A stretch of DNA of 64,000 nucleotides from Ideonella sp. MAG2 (GCA_004359425.1 PTEU01000001.1:1721704-1785703); one strand, 5' to 3'; counted from the stretch's first letter, positions 51,829-62,662 are shown. The notes: a model not told the origin generated them from the letters alone. Program-made: numbers and translations.

Positions 51829-52473
51829 GTGCCTGCCGAAGCCGACACTTCCCTCGCCCCCCGCGCCCTCTACCAACAGGTGGCGGAGCGGCTGCGCGAG
51901 CAAATCTTTGCCCGCACGCTGGAACCCGGTAGTTGGATCGACGAGCAAAAGCTCTGCGGCGAGTACGGCATCAGCCGCACCCCGCTGCGGGAAGCCCTGA
52001 AGGTGCTGGCCGTGGAAGGCCTGGTCACCATGAAAGTTCGGCGCGGCGCCTATGTGACCGAGATGTCCAGCGTCGACGTGCAGCAGGTTTATCGCCTGTT
52101 GGGCTTGCTGGAAAGCGATGCCGCGGCCGAAGCGGCCAGCACCGCCACACCTGAGGGCTTGGCCGAGTTGCAGGGTCTGCATGCCCAACTCGAGGCGAGC
52201 GCCACCCAGCGGGATGAGTTTTTCCGCATCAACGAGCAGTTCCACCGCCGCCTGCTGGACTTGGCGGGCAACCGCTGGCGCCAACAGATCGTGGACGACC
52301 TGCGCAAGGTCATGAAGCTCAACCGCCACCACTCCTTGTTCAAACAAGGGCGACTGGCCGAAAGCCTGGCCGAACACCGCGCTCTGATGGCCGCTTTGAC
52401 CGCCCGGGATGCGGCAGCGGCGGCGCAACTGATGCGTTCCCACTTCCAGAACGGCTTGGCCGCGGCGGCCTGA
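51829..52473 (+). CDS. GntR family regulator, FCD subgroup
   Basis: The 214-residue protein starts with GTG and has a winged HTH (residues about 12-78: YQQVAERLREQIFARTLEPG, GISRTPLREALKVLAVEGLV) followed by an all-helical FCD ligand domain with conserved His residues (NEQFHRRLLDL, LAEHRALMAAL) that usually bind a metal. Divergent orientation next to the methylmalonyl-CoA mutase suggests it controls the propionyl-CoA genes in response to a pathway acid or CoA ester; the ligand is unknown. Confidence 0.88.
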   Translation: MPAEADTSLAPRALYQQVAERLREQIFARTLEPGSWIDEQKLCGEYGISRTPLREALKVLAVEGLVTMKVRRGAYVTEMSSVDVQQVYRLLGLLESDAAAEAASTATPEGLAELQGLHAQLEASATQRDEFFRINEQFHRRLLDLAGNRWRQQIVDDLRKVMKLNRHHSLFKQGRLAESLAEHRALMAALTARDAAAAAQLMRSHFQNGLAAAA

Positions 52474-52658
52474 CCCTTTGATCTGCCGCCCATCGACCCG
52501 AACCCGCCGCTCGTCCCTGCGGCCCCTGCCAAGCACACAAAAATTCTGACAATGCCACAGCTTGCAGGCGTTTTTGCGCCTGTAGTGGCTCGGTTCTGCG
52601 TTGGCGCTCGAGAATATCCACTCTCAAACCAGCCTGGGGCCACCGCCTCAAACCAGCC

Positions 52659-53243
52659 ATGGCTCCCATTCACCAACGAGCGAGAACCTCCGTGGTAGCG
52701 AAGACACCCCGCAAGGGATTTACCTTGGTCGAATTGATGACCACCATCGCGGTGATGGCCATCTTGACCAGCATCGCGCTGGCAGACTTCATCAATCCCT
52801 TGGTCGATCTTCGGCAAAAAACCTTGGCCGCAGAGTTCGCCGAAGTCATTACTTTGGCTCGCCAGGAGGCCGATAGCCGCCGCCAAGTGGTAACGCTGTG
52901 CCCGCGCAGCCCAAGCGGCGGCTGCCTAGCGGCTGCGGCTAACTGGAACACGGGCTGGGTTCTGTTTCAAGACACCGACGCCGACGGCGTGGTGGATTCC
53001 GGCGAACCCATCATCTTGGTCCGCGGCAAGCTCGACGAGAGATCCACGCTGGGACCTGACGGCAAGACGATCTCATTTGACCCTGAAGGCATGGTCATTG
53101 ACATCCCATCCGGTACCCGCAGCTTCCGCGTCAGCGACAGCAAGGTACTCAGTGCCAAGCGCTACTTGGTGGTCGGTCGTGCTGGGCGCGCCAGCAACTT
53201 GGCCCTGGCCGATTGCACCACTGACAAAGGATGCACACCATGA
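52659..53243 (+). CDS. fimT: Type IV pilus minor pilin, GspH/FimT family
   Basis: The 194-residue pilin-like protein has a basic leader and the prepilin peptidase site [20 protein letters not shown], with Glu5 of the mature protein present. The GspH/FimT C-terminal domain has paired cysteines (VVTLCPRSPSGGC and ADCTTDKGCTP). It opens the pilus operon and overlaps pilV by 4 bp (ATGA). FimT-like minor pilins help prime pilus assembly, and some bind DNA in competence. The 185-bp gap upstream contains a short CAGGCG/CGCCTG hairpin (52565-52582) but no clear promoter hexamers. Confidence 0.9.
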   Translation: MAPIHQRARTSVVAKTPRKGFTLVELMTTIAVMAILTSIALADFINPLVDLRQKTLAAEFAEVITLARQEADSRRQVVTLCPRSPSGGCLAAAANWNTGWVLFQDTDADGVVDSGEPIILVRGKLDERSTLGPDGKTISFDPEGMVIDIPSGTRSFRVSDSKVLSAKRYLVVGRAGRASNLALADCTTDKGCTP

Positions 53244-53842
53244 CCCGCGCTCCTTGGCTTAAACCCCGGCCCGCAAGGCAAGGTCAACAGGGTATCGCCC
53301 TTTTTGAAGTGTTGATCGCCATGATCGTGCTGTCGGTGAGTTTTTTAGGTACCGTGCTGTTGCTGGCAAAAACCGCCAAAGCAGAACGGTCTGCAATTTA
53401 CATGGGCCGGGCTGCCAGCTTGGCCTCAGAAATGGCCGAGCGCATTCGCTCCAGCCCTGCCGCCGCTACCAGCTACGTGCTGAACCAAACCTACGAAAAC
53501 GGCTCTGGTGCAGTGACCGCGCCGACCTGTGGCGGGCTTTTCGTCCGACCGGGGGCTGCCCCCCAAAACCTGCCTGCTTGTACCACTGCGGCAGCGGCCG
53601 CAGCCTTCGATTTAGCGAGTTGGCAAGTCCAGCTTCAGGCCAATTTACCTGGCGGCGTGGGCAGCATCGTACAGGGCACAGACAGCTCCCAACGCACCAT
53701 TGTGGTGGGCTGGCAAGAGCCCGCAGTGGATCGTGTCAACGGTCAACTTGACCGCGTCAACCGCGAAGACCAACGCGATTGCACCGCCAATTTCGCTGCC
53801 CCAACCACCGTGCGCTGCTACAGAATGGAGGTGCGACTGTGA
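53240..53842 (+). CDS. pilV: Type IV pilus modification protein PilV
   Basis: The 200-residue product has the class III signal QGIALFEVLIAMIVLSVSFLG, cut before Ile or Ala with Glu5 retained. The region EMAERIRSSPAAATSYVLNQ is characteristic of PilV, and paired cysteines occur at the C-terminus (RDCTANFAAPTTVRC). PilV joins PilW, PilX and FimT in the initiation tip of the pilus. Its start overlaps fimT, and its stop overlaps pilW by 4 bp (GTGA). Confidence 0.88.
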   Translation: MTRAPWLKPRPARQGQQGIALFEVLIAMIVLSVSFLGTVLLLAKTAKAERSAIYMGRAASLASEMAERIRSSPAAATSYVLNQTYENGSGAVTAPTCGGLFVRPGAAPQNLPACTTAAAAAAFDLASWQVQLQANLPGGVGSIVQGTDSSQRTIVVGWQEPAVDRVNGQLDRVNREDQRDCTANFAAPTTVRCYRMEVRL

Positions 53843-54849
53843 AGCACCTGCGAACGCCTGCCATGCGCAAGGTGACTCCCCGTTCTCCACACGGCCTGAC
53901 CCTGATTGAGCTGATGGTGGCCATGCTGCTGGGCCTGCTCTTGGCTGGGGCCGCCCTGTCCACTTTTTTAGCGTCCTCTCAGTTGGCCCGTAGCATGCGG
54001 GGATTTGCCGCAGTCAGCGACGGTGGTCAAACCGTGACCGCCTACCTCGCCCGGCAAATCCACGCGGCAGGTCATCTCGACCTGACGGAAACCGGCGGCA
54101 GCGAATGGAGTCTGATAAGAGACGCCTCCCTTGAAGCCAGTACAGGCGACAACGCCAGTTTGCTGGCTCTCGATTTCAAGAACACCATGCCCGGCTTGGT
54201 GCCCATCAGAGCTTGCGGCGGCGAATTCACCAACCCTCGCACACTCTTGGATACCACTTGCGCATCGGCCGCCAACAATGCGGCCCATTCGCTCACTGTG
54301 GCCTACCAAGTGCTGTCCACACCCAACGGCTGGCCGGCCGCCAGCCTGCCAGACACCCTCAATCCCAATGCCGGTTTTCAGACGGATTGCGGAGGACGGC
54401 CAACACGCGCCACCAATCCAAAGGCGCAACCCGCCGGCGATGTGGTCATCAACCGCTATTACCTTGACACTGCACAAAGGCGTTTGATGTGCATCGGCAA
54501 TGGGGACCCAACACTGCCTGTGCAGATCGCTTCCGATATCGAACAATTCCGCGTTCTGGTCGCCACGACGCAGGGAGCAGCCTCCGGCCAATCCGCCATC
54601 AGTCAGTTCCAACCCGTCACGAACGGTGCCACCCCCCCGATTAACTGGGCCTCCTTGAGAGCGGTGCAAGTGTGCGTGCTGGCAGCAGGAGAGCGCGGCA
54701 GCTTGGCTGGTGACAGCACCAGCACCAATGTGTTCAATGTGGATTGCTTCGGTAACCCCGTCTCTGGTGCAGACGGCCGCTTGCGCCGCGCCCAAACGAT
54801 CACTATCAATCTTCGCAGCGGCACGACCGATGCCGTGGCACTGCCATGA
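53839..54849 (+). CDS. pilW: Type IV pilus minor pilin PilW
   Basis: The 336-residue protein has the pilin motif HGLTLIELMVAMLLGLLLAG and a large C-terminal domain with several cysteines, as in PilW. The GTG at 53839 overlaps the pilV stop by 4 bp; an internal ATG at residue 9 is the alternative. It overlaps pilX by 4 bp (ATGA). Confidence 0.88.
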   Translation: MKHLRTPAMRKVTPRSPHGLTLIELMVAMLLGLLLAGAALSTFLASSQLARSMRGFAAVSDGGQTVTAYLARQIHAAGHLDLTETGGSEWSLIRDASLEASTGDNASLLALDFKNTMPGLVPIRACGGEFTNPRTLLDTTCASAANNAAHSLTVAYQVLSTPNGWPAASLPDTLNPNAGFQTDCGGRPTRATNPKAQPAGDVVINRYYLDTAQRRLMCIGNGDPTLPVQIASDIEQFRVLVATTQGAASGQSAISQFQPVTNGATPPINWASLRAVQVCVLAAGERGSLAGDSTSTNVFNVDCFGNPVSGADGRLRRAQTITINLRSGTTDAVALP

Positions 54850-55505
54850 CGCCACAATCAAAACGCGCTTCCCAGGCCATTCCGCCAACCCGATCTGGCC
54901 AGCAAGGGGTAGCCCTCTGGACTGTGGTCGTGCTGGGCCTCTTGTTGGGCCTACTGGCACTCTCACAAAGCAGCAGCGTGCTCAACCAGTTCCGTGGCTC
55001 ACGCAATGAACGCGACCAAGCCCTCGCCCGCCAAGCGGCCGAAGCCGCATTGCGCGACGCCGAAGCCGACATCACCTGCAAACTTTGGGTGGCTGGGGCG
55101 CTCACCGACGCCAAGAAACTCCCTGACAATAACTTGAATTCTTATTGCCTTAGGGTCGGCATAGATCCAGGTGGATGCGCCAACAAGCTGGCCGTGCAAA
55201 AGGATGAGCGCGGCATGCGCCTGCTAGGCGAGTTCCCTCCCGACCCGCTGCCTACAGTGGACTGGCAGAAATCGGCAGCTGAATGCCAAGACGGCAGTTG
55301 CGCCTTGCCCTTCGGCACCAAAACGGGTGCCCAAGCCCTGGATCCATTGCTGTTTTCGGCACCGCCCCGCTATCACGTCGATGTCTTCAATGCTCGATTG
55401 GGAGCCTCAGAAGACCTTGTTCCTGTTTTCCGCATTACCGCCCGAGGATTCGGCGCAACGCCGACAACCGTGGTTGATCTTCAAGAGGTATACCGCCCAT
55501 GCTAA
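54846..55505 (+). CDS. pilX: Type IV pilus assembly protein PilX
   Basis: This 219-residue protein has the pilin-like N-terminal helix RSGQQGVALWTVVVLGLLLG followed by the conserved EALRDAEADI-like EAALRDAEADITCK of PilX. It lacks the canonical Glu5 (W at that place), as is common in PilX/GspK-like minor pilins. It is tightly overlapped by pilW (4 bp) and pilY1 (7 bp). PilX is part of the tip complex that carries PilY1. Confidence 0.86.
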   Translation: MTPQSKRASQAIPPTRSGQQGVALWTVVVLGLLLGLLALSQSSSVLNQFRGSRNERDQALARQAAEAALRDAEADITCKLWVAGALTDAKKLPDNNLNSYCLRVGIDPGGCANKLAVQKDERGMRLLGEFPPDPLPTVDWQKSAAECQDGSCALPFGTKTGAQALDPLLFSAPPRYHVDVFNARLGASEDLVPVFRITARGFGATPTTVVDLQEVYRPC

Positions 55506-58500
55506 ATACACCAACAACATGGTCTGAGTCACTGGGCCGGTGGGCTCGCAAGGCTGCGCTTGTCACGGCAGGTGCGGTTGGTTTCAGTGCACTCTGGTGG
55601 AGCGTGGCTCAATCTCAGAGCACTAACCCAAGCCCTGGCAGTTATGTCAATATGGGTGGGCAGGTCGTAGGCCCGGCCAACTCGCCCACGCTGAACAGCA
55701 CCTTCAGCCTCAGCGGCAATGACGAGGTGAATTGGATCACCTATCTTCAGTCCAAAATGGCTTCACCTTTTGAAGCCATTGGTGAATCCACTTTCTTTGA
55801 AAACAATATTGCTTCGGCTAATTTCAAGTGGATCAAGGGCAAACTGGTCATACCCCCCAACACCACATTTGAGTGGTTTGTCAATGGTCAATGGACCAGC
55901 ACTGAGCCCGCCACCGGCACCCCGGTGCTCAAGGTGCGCTGGAAGCTCAGCCCCATGTTCGTTGTGAAATTTGGTAACGTTAGTGGCACCGTAGATTTCA
56001 GTGGTACTGGGGACGGTTTTCGCATCATTCCTTATGGCAAAAATCTTTATGTGATCAACCATCACACCAACAATATGTATTTGAACTGCCGGGTGGCAGC
56101 AACTGGTAGCCCATGCCCAGGCTTCCCCTCCAACGGCACGGGTTTGGGCCTGTCCCCGTATGCGGGCGCTGCAGCCACTCAGGGGGATCAAACCTACTAT
56201 ATGGTTCACAACCCCCAAGAAGCCATTAATTATGCTACAGGGGAGCTATTTATTGCCGGCCAGCGTGGTACAGCGTTGGATGTGGTGTGCGTCAACCTCA
56301 ATACCTTGCAGAGCTGTGGTTCACTTTTCCTGGGCAACTATAGTGACTTGGGTGGAGGCAACCATGCTCCGCTGGAGCAGGTGGGCGATAAATATTATGT
56401 CTTAGCCTCGAATGGTAATGTGCATTGTGTCAATATTAAAACCAAATCCACCTGCGGCACAACCCTATATAATATCAGTGGCAGTTCAAGCAACGCACTA
56501 GGAGTTTGGACCGTAACATCCAATTTCGGTACCAAAGTGAATGATGTCAAAAAAGTATTTTTTGCCATCTCACAGCGTGTTTTTTGCCACGACACAGTCA
56601 CCAACGCCAGTTGCGCCGGATGGTCCAATTACGGTAATTCAAGCCCTTATGGTGGGGTGATGCCCATTGTTAACGCAGCGGGCGTACCTCAAGGTGTTTG
56701 TGATGGTTATGGTAGTTACTGCTACCGCATTAATGGACCAAGTTTTCAAATCAGCGCTGCGGCGCAGAATTTCTTCATGTATTACTCATTTGCGCCCCGA
56801 ACGACTTGGGGTGGCGGATCGTCGGGTGTAAAGAACGCCTACCACTACTCATGGAACGCTGGGGCATTGCAGGGAACTCGTATCGTTACCGGCCGAAGCG
56901 ATGGCTATGGCGTGAGTTGCTTTGATTTTGCGACCAATGCCGTCTGCCCTAATTACCCTTTGCGGCCCGATTATTTGACGCGCGGTTACACCACCAATAT
57001 GGACCCGACCCGGCCAAATTGTGTACTTCACATTGGAGACGCAGCTAAAGCCATGCTTTTTGACCTCTTCAGCGGGGGGGCCTGTACAGATGGTGGCGAC
57101 TCGGAGAAGCCCAAAACCATCAATGTGGATCCTTCGCAATACTATCGCTGCGATGCTACCCAAGCCACAGTGACAAGCTGGGATGCAGTGCGGCTCTCCC
57201 CCACCATTCCTTGGAATGTGTCCGGTGGACTGAAAGAGGTCAAGGTCACACTACAAGACGCCAACGGGGTGCAACTGCCCCCACTCTACAACCCAGTTCG
57301 TTATTTCGCACCTGGGCAATACTCACTCAGCATTGCAGATGTGCCCTATGCCAGCTATTCCAAGCTCAGGGTTATTGTGCAGATGACCGGCCAAGGTGGC
57401 CTGAGTTCGACCAGCGAGGTCGGCATAGATGTCACTTGGAAGGGCGACCCCATTCAGTTGTGCTTCCAAACCAAGCAGCCGGCCAACCCTGGTTGCCCCA
57501 CCACGGTGGACACCAAAGTAACTTTGGCCAAGTTTGAAAACCCCGACAACGTGTTCGACGAGACCATCACCGGCTCCAAGTCGCTCTACCCGGGCGTGCC
57601 CAACACCGGCTATGCGGCCGTCAGTGCAGCCACCTCGCCACGCTCCATCCTTACCGACGATGTGGCGGGCAGAGAGGGTAGAACTCGCATCTTGCAAGGC
57701 CGCTATGACATGCAGTACTTCACGGGTGATTTGCTGTCGTACGAGCTGGACAGCAGCGGCCAAATCGATGCGAGCACCAAAAAGTCTGCGGCCACGCAGG
57801 TGGTGCCAAGTCTCAGTCGGAATGTCTTCTCTGCCAAGCCTGGCAGCGGGCAGCCGGGAAGCATGGTGCCCTACAAACTGAGCTTGGCCAGCGCCAGCAC
57901 TGCCCAACAAGCTGCGCTGAACAAAAACGTGGCTGGCATCACCGACAACCGTGGCAACGACCGCGTGGCCTACCACTATGGCGTCGATGGCCCCTTCCGT
58001 GCCCGCAACGCCAACAGCAATGCCAAGCTCGGGCCGGTGATCGGCTCCGGACCCGTGGTCTTGAACACCAATGTCCTGCCCGTGCGCCCTGAAAGCCAGT
58101 TCAAGGATTACACCAAGTACCGGACTGGCATGGTCACCAAGGGTGCCGCGCCTCTGGCCCTGTGGGGTGGCAATGACGGTGCCCTGCATGCTTTCACCTT
58201 TGACAGCAATGGCAATGCCAAAGAGGCTTGGTCGTTTGTGCCCGATGTCATGCTCCAGCAAACCAACCGGTTGACGGACAGCAGCCTGGCCGAACAACTC
58301 CGTAGGCCCTATTACGTTGATGCCATTCCCATGATTGGTCATGTCGACTTGAATGGGACGAGCACCGACGGCTGGGCAGCCGTGGTGGTCAATACCTATG
58401 GCGATGGCGCACGCGCCATCACGGCACTGGACATCAGCAACACCGACCTCTCCACAGGCAAGGGCGTGTTGTTCGAGTACACCAATGCCACCACCGGTCT

Positions 58501-59752
58501 GGCCGCTCGCGGTGAAGGCGTCAATGACCTGGCAGACCTCGGCATTTTGAGGAGCCAGCCCGCCTATGACGAGTCGGTGGGCTCGCATCAGATTGTGCGA
58601 GTGAAGGACGGTACCGACATACGCTGGGCCGTTTTGGTGGGCAATGGTGTGAAGAGTGACGAATCCGACGACGGCAGCCCCAGTGGCACCGGCCGCCCTG
58701 TGTTGTACGCCTTCTACTTGGATGCCCCCCCCACCGCCACCTCACCTCGTTGGCGTCGTATTGACATCCAAACCTCGGCGGGCATTACCAATGAGCCGGG
58801 CCTGACCCTCAAAAACGGCCTGTCCCACCCCCGCCCCGTTGACACGGATGGCGACGGCGTGGCCGATGTGGTCTATGCCGGCGACTTGCAGGGCAATCTC
58901 TGGCGGGTTGATGTTTCCAATATCGCCAGCCCGAAGACCACCCGCCTGTTCGAAACCATAGGCAAACAGCCGATCTATTCGGTGCCAGTGGCCGTGCGCA
59001 ACACCATTGCGGGGGCATGCACCACGGCCAACGCGAAGAAGTGCTGGCAGGTCACGTTCGGCAGTGGTATTTACTTCAGCCCGATTTTTGTGGACATGCC
59101 CAAAACTGTGCCCACCCAGCATCTTTATGGTGTTTTGGACAAGGGTGACAGCACCACGGTCAGCCAAGGCAGTCTGCTCGAAAACGTGGCCACCACCGAG
59201 CGCTCTTCCACAGGCATTGACTTCAAAGCCGTGACACCCAAGAAGATCGACTATGCCGCCGGCAAGCGCGGCTGGTACATCGCCCTGGGGGCCAATGAGC
59301 ACGCGATTGGTGCCACCAAAATGCTGCCCTCGGGCTTGGTGAGCTACCCGGTGGTGCGCCCAGGCAAGGGCAGTGGCTCAACAGCGGTGTGCCAGGCTGC
59401 CAGCTCATGGTTGTTTGAGCTGCACCCCATCACCGGGGCACCTGCGGGTCTGACCTTTGACTTCAACGGCGATGGCAAGATTGACACCGCCGATGTGCTA
59501 CAGAGCGGCAAAGCCCCTGCTGCCATGGCCATCAGCGGCAATCAATTTGCCGCTCCGGTGGTTTTGCTGGACAGCGCGAACGCGTCGAACAGCATGTCCT
59601 TGGTCTTCCCCAGCCTTGGGCAGGACACAGGGGCCGCGCCCAACACCTTTGGCAGTGGCAGCACTCCCCCGACTGGCCAAGGAGGCAACGCGAAAAACGG
59701 CAACGCCAAACAACTCGGTCGCTTAACCTGGCGAGAAGTCTTTCCAAAATGA
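55499..59752 (+). CDS. pilY1: Type IV pilus tip adhesin PilY1
   Basis: The 1417-residue protein has an N-terminal signal/TM segment (about residues 18-40) and a conserved C-terminal beta-propeller (about residues 850-1330) with [20 protein letters not shown]. It has two EF-hand-like calcium loops, DTDGDGVAD at about residue 1116 and DFNGDGKID at about residue 1321. PilY1 sits at the pilus tip, promotes adhesion and counters retraction in a calcium-dependent way. The N-terminal half (about 40-560) shows no von Willebrand A motif; instead it has recurring C-x8-C pairs (Cys197, 264, 310, 363, 474). The DNA there (about 55.7-57.1 kb) is visibly AT-richer than the rest, suggesting a swapped variable adhesin domain. 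Confidence 0.88.
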   Translation: MLNTPTTWSESLGRWARKAALVTAGAVGFSALWWSVAQSQSTNPSPGSYVNMGGQVVGPANSPTLNSTFSLSGNDEVNWITYLQSKMASPFEAIGESTFFENNIASANFKWIKGKLVIPPNTTFEWFVNGQWTSTEPATGTPVLKVRWKLSPMFVVKFGNVSGTVDFSGTGDGFRIIPYGKNLYVINHHTNNMYLNCRVAATGSPCPGFPSNGTGLGLSPYAGAAATQGDQTYYMVHNPQEAINYATGELFIAGQRGTALDVVCVNLNTLQSCGSLFLGNYSDLGGGNHAPLEQVGDKYYVLASNGNVHCVNIKTKSTCGTTLYNISGSSSNALGVWTVTSNFGTKVNDVKKVFFAISQRVFCHDTVTNASCAGWSNYGNSSPYGGVMPIVNAAGVPQGVCDGYGSYCYRINGPSFQISAAAQNFFMYYSFAPRTTWGGGSSGVKNAYHYSWNAGALQGTRIVTGRSDGYGVSCFDFATNAVCPNYPLRPDYLTRGYTTNMDPTRPNCVLHIGDAAKAMLFDLFSGGACTDGGDSEKPKTINVDPSQYYRCDATQATVTSWDAVRLSPTIPWNVSGGLKEVKVTLQDANGVQLPPLYNPVRYFAPGQYSLSIADVPYASYSKLRVIVQMTGQGGLSSTSEVGIDVTWKGDPIQLCFQTKQPANPGCPTTVDTKVTLAKFENPDNVFDETITGSKSLYPGVPNTGYAAVSAATSPRSILTDDVAGREGRTRILQGRYDMQYFTGDLLSYELDSSGQIDASTKKSAATQVVPSLSRNVFSAKPGSGQPGSMVPYKLSLASASTAQQAALNKNVAGITDNRGNDRVAYHYGVDGPFRARNANSNAKLGPVIGSGPVVLNTNVLPVRPESQFKDYTKYRTGMVTKGAAPLALWGGNDGALHAFTFDSNGNAKEAWSFVPDVMLQQTNRLTDSSLAEQLRRPYYVDAIPMIGHVDLNGTSTDGWAAVVVNTYGDGARAITALDISNTDLSTGKGVLFEYTNATTGLAARGEGVNDLADLGILRSQPAYDESVGSHQIVRVKDGTDIRWAVLVGNGVKSDESDDGSPSGTGRPVLYAFYLDAPPTATSPRWRRIDIQTSAGITNEPGLTLKNGLSHPRPVDTDGDGVADVVYAGDLQGNLWRVDVSNIASPKTTRLFETIGKQPIYSVPVAVRNTIAGACTTANAKKCWQVTFGSGIYFSPIFVDMPKTVPTQHLYGVLDKGDSTTVSQGSLLENVATTERSSTGIDFKAVTPKKIDYAAGKRGWYIALGANEHAIGATKMLPSGLVSYPVVRPGKGSGSTAVCQAASSWLFELHPITGAPAGLTFDFNGDGKIDTADVLQSGKAPAAMAISGNQFAAPVVLLDSANASNSMSLVFPSLGQDTGAAPNTFGSGSTPPTGQGGNAKNGNAKQLGRLTWREVFPK

Positions 59753-60240
59753 AGGCAAGCATGACCTCTAAACCCCAGCGGCTCCGGCAATCGGGCTTCA
59801 CCCTCGTTGAGCTGATGATCGTGGTAGCCATCATCGGCATCCTGGCGAGCATTGCCTTCCCCTCTTACAAGGACTACTTGGTGCGCAGCCGTCGAGCCGA
59901 GGCCCGGGCCGTGTTGCAGCAAGCAGCCCTGTGGATGGAAGGCAATCAGACCGTCACCTATCGCTATAACCAGGACATTGCTGGTGCTGCCGTGAACAAC
60001 GCCAAGTTGGCCGCCCTTGGGTTCAGCCAGACACCCAGTACAGGCACCCCCTACTACACCATCCAGTTTGCTGCCATCGGCCAAAACAACTTTGTGTTGT
60101 CTGCCGTGCCCCAAGGCAGCCAAGCTACCGACGACGCTGCCTGTGGCACCTTGGCACTGGACAACACTGGGCTGCGCGGCCAGCTTAGCGGGGTGGCCGT
60201 GACGACCAGTGACACCATTGAGGCCTGCTGGCGGCGCTGA
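59749..60240 (+). CDS. pilE: Type IV pilin-like protein, PilE family
   Basis: The 163-residue prepilin has the cleavage motif [20 protein letters not shown] with Glu5, followed by [20 protein letters not shown], which is typical of PilE-type minor pilins at the end of such operons. A C-terminal disulfide pair (CGTLALD, EACWRR) is present. The ATG at 59749 overlaps the pilY1 stop by 4 bp. It is the last gene before a terminator. Confidence 0.9.
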   Translation: MKASMTSKPQRLRQSGFTLVELMIVVAIIGILASIAFPSYKDYLVRSRRAEARAVLQQAALWMEGNQTVTYRYNQDIAGAAVNNAKLAALGFSQTPSTGTPYYTIQFAAIGQNNFVLSAVPQGSQATDDAACGTLALDNTGLRGQLSGVAVTTSDTIEACWRR

Positions 60241-60285
60241 GTGGGCTCTGTCCGTGCCAACTTCAGGCCCGGGCTTTCCCTGACA

Positions 60286-60308
60286 GGCACCCCATGGGTG
60301 CCTTTTTT
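60286..60308 (+). terminator. Intrinsic terminator of the pilus operon
   Basis: GGCACCC-CAT-GGGTGCC is a perfect 7-bp stem followed by six T residues, 46 bp after the pilE stop. Confidence 0.88.
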
Positions 60309-60360
60309 GTCGCCCCAGCGACAAGACCGCCGCCCGTAGCCGTGCTAAAACTGCGGCCCT

Positions 60361-61560
60361 ATGGACCTTCAATTCACCCCCGAAGAGCTCGCCTTCCGCC
60401 AAGAGGTTCGCGAGTGGGTCGCGGCCCATCTGCCGCGTGAGATCAGCGACAAAGTACATGGCGGCCTGCGTCTGAGCCGTGATGACCTGCAAGCCTGGGC
60501 CAAAACTCTCGGCCGTCAAGGCTGGCTGGGTTATGGCTGGCCCAAGGCCTTTGGTGGCCCCGGCTGGAACGCCATTCAAAAGCACCTGTTTGAAGAAGAG
60601 TGCGCGCGCGCCGGTGCCCCCCGCATCGTGCCTTTCGGCCCGGTGATGGTGGCACCGGTGATCATGGCCTTTGGCTCTGCCGAGCAGCAGGCCCGCTTTT
60701 TGCCCGGCATTGCCTCGGGCGATGTGTGGTGGAGCCAGGGATATAGCGAACCGGGTTCCGGCTCGGATTTGGCCTCGGTCAAGACGAGGGCCGAGCGCGA
60801 CGGCGACCACTACATCGTCAACGGCCAAAAGACATGGACCACGTTGGGCCAATATGGTGATTGGATTTTTTGCCTGGTGCGCACCAGCACCGAAGGCAAG
60901 CCCCAAACCGGCATTTCCTTTTTGCTCATCGACATGAAGAGCCCGGGCGTCACCGTGCGCCCCATCATCATGCTGGATGGCGAGCATGAGGTGAATGAGG
61001 TCTTTTTTGACAATGTGCGCGTCCCAGCCAATAACCTCATTGGTGAGGAAAACAAGGGCTGGACCTATGCCAAGCACTTGCTGGCCCATGAGCGCACCAA
61101 TATTGCCGACGTGAACAGGGCCAAGCGCGAGCTGGAGCGCCTCAAACGCATTGCCAAGGCAGAAGGCCTGTGGGACGACCAGCGCTTCCGCGATCAGATC
61201 GCCTTGCTGGAAGTGGACATCGTGGCGCTGGAGATGATGGTGCTGCGGGTGCTCAGCGCCGAGCGCAGCGGCAAGCAAAGCCTGGACGTGGCTGGTTTGC
61301 TCAAAATTCGCGGTAGCGAGATTCAACAGCGCTATTCAGAGCTGATGATGCAAGCCGCTGGGCCCTATGCCCTGCCCTTTATTCAAGAAGCCATGGAGGC
61401 TGGCTGGCAAGGCGATGCCGCCCTGGGCGGCCTGTGGCCGGGCGCAGCCTACCACTGCGCGCCTTTGGCCAGCACCTATTTCAACCTCCGCAAGACCACC
61501 ATTTACGGTGGCAGCAACGAAGTCCAGCGCAACATCGTCTCGCAGACGGTGCTGGGCTGA
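60361..61560 (+). CDS. Acyl-CoA dehydrogenase family protein (first of pair)
   Basis: The 399-residue flavoenzyme has the N-terminal helical domain (MDLQFTPEELAFRQEVREWV), the FAD-binding middle domain (SQGYSEPGSGSDLASVKTRA; GQKTWTTLGQYGDWIF) and the C-terminal domain ending TIYGGSNEVQRNIVSQTVLG. The sequence style is of the FadE17/FadE28-like acyl-CoA dehydrogenases that occur as adjacent pairs forming heteromers. Steroid, branched-chain or aromatic side-chain acyl-CoAs are possible substrates; the exact one is unknown. The second subunit gene follows 22 bp later. Confidence 0.9.
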   Translation: MDLQFTPEELAFRQEVREWVAAHLPREISDKVHGGLRLSRDDLQAWAKTLGRQGWLGYGWPKAFGGPGWNAIQKHLFEEECARAGAPRIVPFGPVMVAPVIMAFGSAEQQARFLPGIASGDVWWSQGYSEPGSGSDLASVKTRAERDGDHYIVNGQKTWTTLGQYGDWIFCLVRTSTEGKPQTGISFLLIDMKSPGVTVRPIIMLDGEHEVNEVFFDNVRVPANNLIGEENKGWTYAKHLLAHERTNIADVNRAKRELERLKRIAKAEGLWDDQRFRDQIALLEVDIVALEMMVLRVLSAERSGKQSLDVAGLLKIRGSEIQQRYSELMMQAAGPYALPFIQEAMEAGWQGDAALGGLWPGAAYHCAPLASTYFNLRKTTIYGGSNEVQRNIVSQTVLG

Positions 61561-61582
61561 GCAACACACAGAGAGCATCGGC

Positions 61583-62662
61583 ATGGACTTCGATTTCTCC
61601 GACGATCAACTGGCCCTTCGAGACGCGGTGGCGCGGTGGGTAGAAAAGGGCTTTGGTTTCGAACGCCGACACGGCTTGGCCAAGGCCGGTGGCTTCACCC
61701 GCGCGGTATGGCAAGAGCTGGCCGACTTAGGGCTCACCGGCTTGGCCGTGCCCACTGAGCACGGCGGCATGGGCTTTGGGCCTGTAGAGGCCATGGTGGT
61801 GATGGAAGAGCTAGGGGCTGGCTTGGTCAACGCGCCCTTTGCCCAAGGCGCACTGATCACCCCAACCCTGCTGCAGGCCGCCCCGGCAGCGCTGCAAGCC
61901 GACTGGCTCCCCCGCGTGGCTGAGGGCTCTGCCTTGGTGGTGTTGGCGCATCAAGAGCGCGCCGCGCGTTATCGCCTCCACCATGTCACCACCCCAGCCC
62001 AGCGTGAGGGTGACCAGTGGCGGCTTTCGGGCGGCAAGAGCGTGGTGCCTGCGGGCGATGAGGCCGATGCCTTCATCGTGCCCGCCCGCCTTTCGGGCCC
62101 GGCCGATGCCACCGAGGGTATCGGCCTGTTCTTGGTGACCCCCGGCAGCCCTGGGTGCAGCGTGCGCGGCCATGCCACTCAAGACGGGGCTCGCGCGGCT
62201 GAGTTACAGCTCCAAGCCTGCCCCGCCCACCTGGTCTGCGAACAAGGCTTTGCCGTGTTGGAGCAGGCGGTGGACATTGGCATTGCTGCCCTCTGTGCAG
62301 AGGGCGTGGGCCTGATGGGTAAGCTCACCGCTATCACCGTGGAGTACATGAACACGCGCAAGCAGTTCGGCACCACCTTGGCCAGTTTCCAAGCACTGCG
62401 CCACCGCATAGCTGACGTGAAGATGCAGCTTGAGCTGGCCCGTTCCATGAGCTACTTCGCCAGCCTCAAACTCGGAGAGCCCGTACCGGCGCGCCGCCGT
62501 GCCATCAGCCAAGCCAAGGTGCAGATCGGCCAGTCGGCTCGATTTGTCGGCCAGCAGTGCATTCAACTGCACGGCGGCATTGGCGTGACCGACGAATACA
62601 TTGCCAGCCATTACTTCAAGCGCCTGACCATGCTGGAGATGCAGTTTGGCGACAGGCAATGA
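61583..62662 (+). CDS. Acyl-CoA dehydrogenase family protein (second of pair), probably 3'-truncated
   Basis: This 359-residue partner starts MDFDFSDDQLALRDAVARWV, with a shorter and less conserved middle domain and an intact C-terminal LHGGIGVTDEYIASHYFKRL. In relatives the protein continues about 15-20 residues beyond MLEMQFGD; here it ends RQ-stop at the join with the peptidase remnant. The missing tail suggests that a deletion removed the gene end. It probably forms a heteromer with the upstream dehydrogenase. The ATG at 61583 was chosen because upstream in-frame codons lie inside the first gene. Confidence 0.82.
   Translation: MDFDFSDDQLALRDAVARWVEKGFGFERRHGLAKAGGFTRAVWQELADLGLTGLAVPTEHGGMGFGPVEAMVVMEELGAGLVNAPFAQGALITPTLLQAAPAALQADWLPRVAEGSALVVLAHQERAARYRLHHVTTPAQREGDQWRLSGGKSVVPAGDEADAFIVPARLSGPADATEGIGLFLVTPGSPGCSVRGHATQDGARAAELQLQACPAHLVCEQGFAVLEQAVDIGIAALCAEGVGLMGKLTAITVEYMNTRKQFGTTLASFQALRHRIADVKMQLELARSMSYFASLKLGEPVPARRRAISQAKVQIGQSARFVGQQCIQLHGGIGVTDEYIASHYFKRLTMLEMQFGDRQ

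Noticed and set aside
59542-61326. A 594-codon open frame on the minus strand opposite pilE and the acyl-CoA dehydrogenase
   Set aside because: It crosses several real genes on the other strand, contains the terminator of the pilus operon in antisense, and its composition (His, Gln, Gly, Ala rich) is that of an antisense frame in high-GC DNA.
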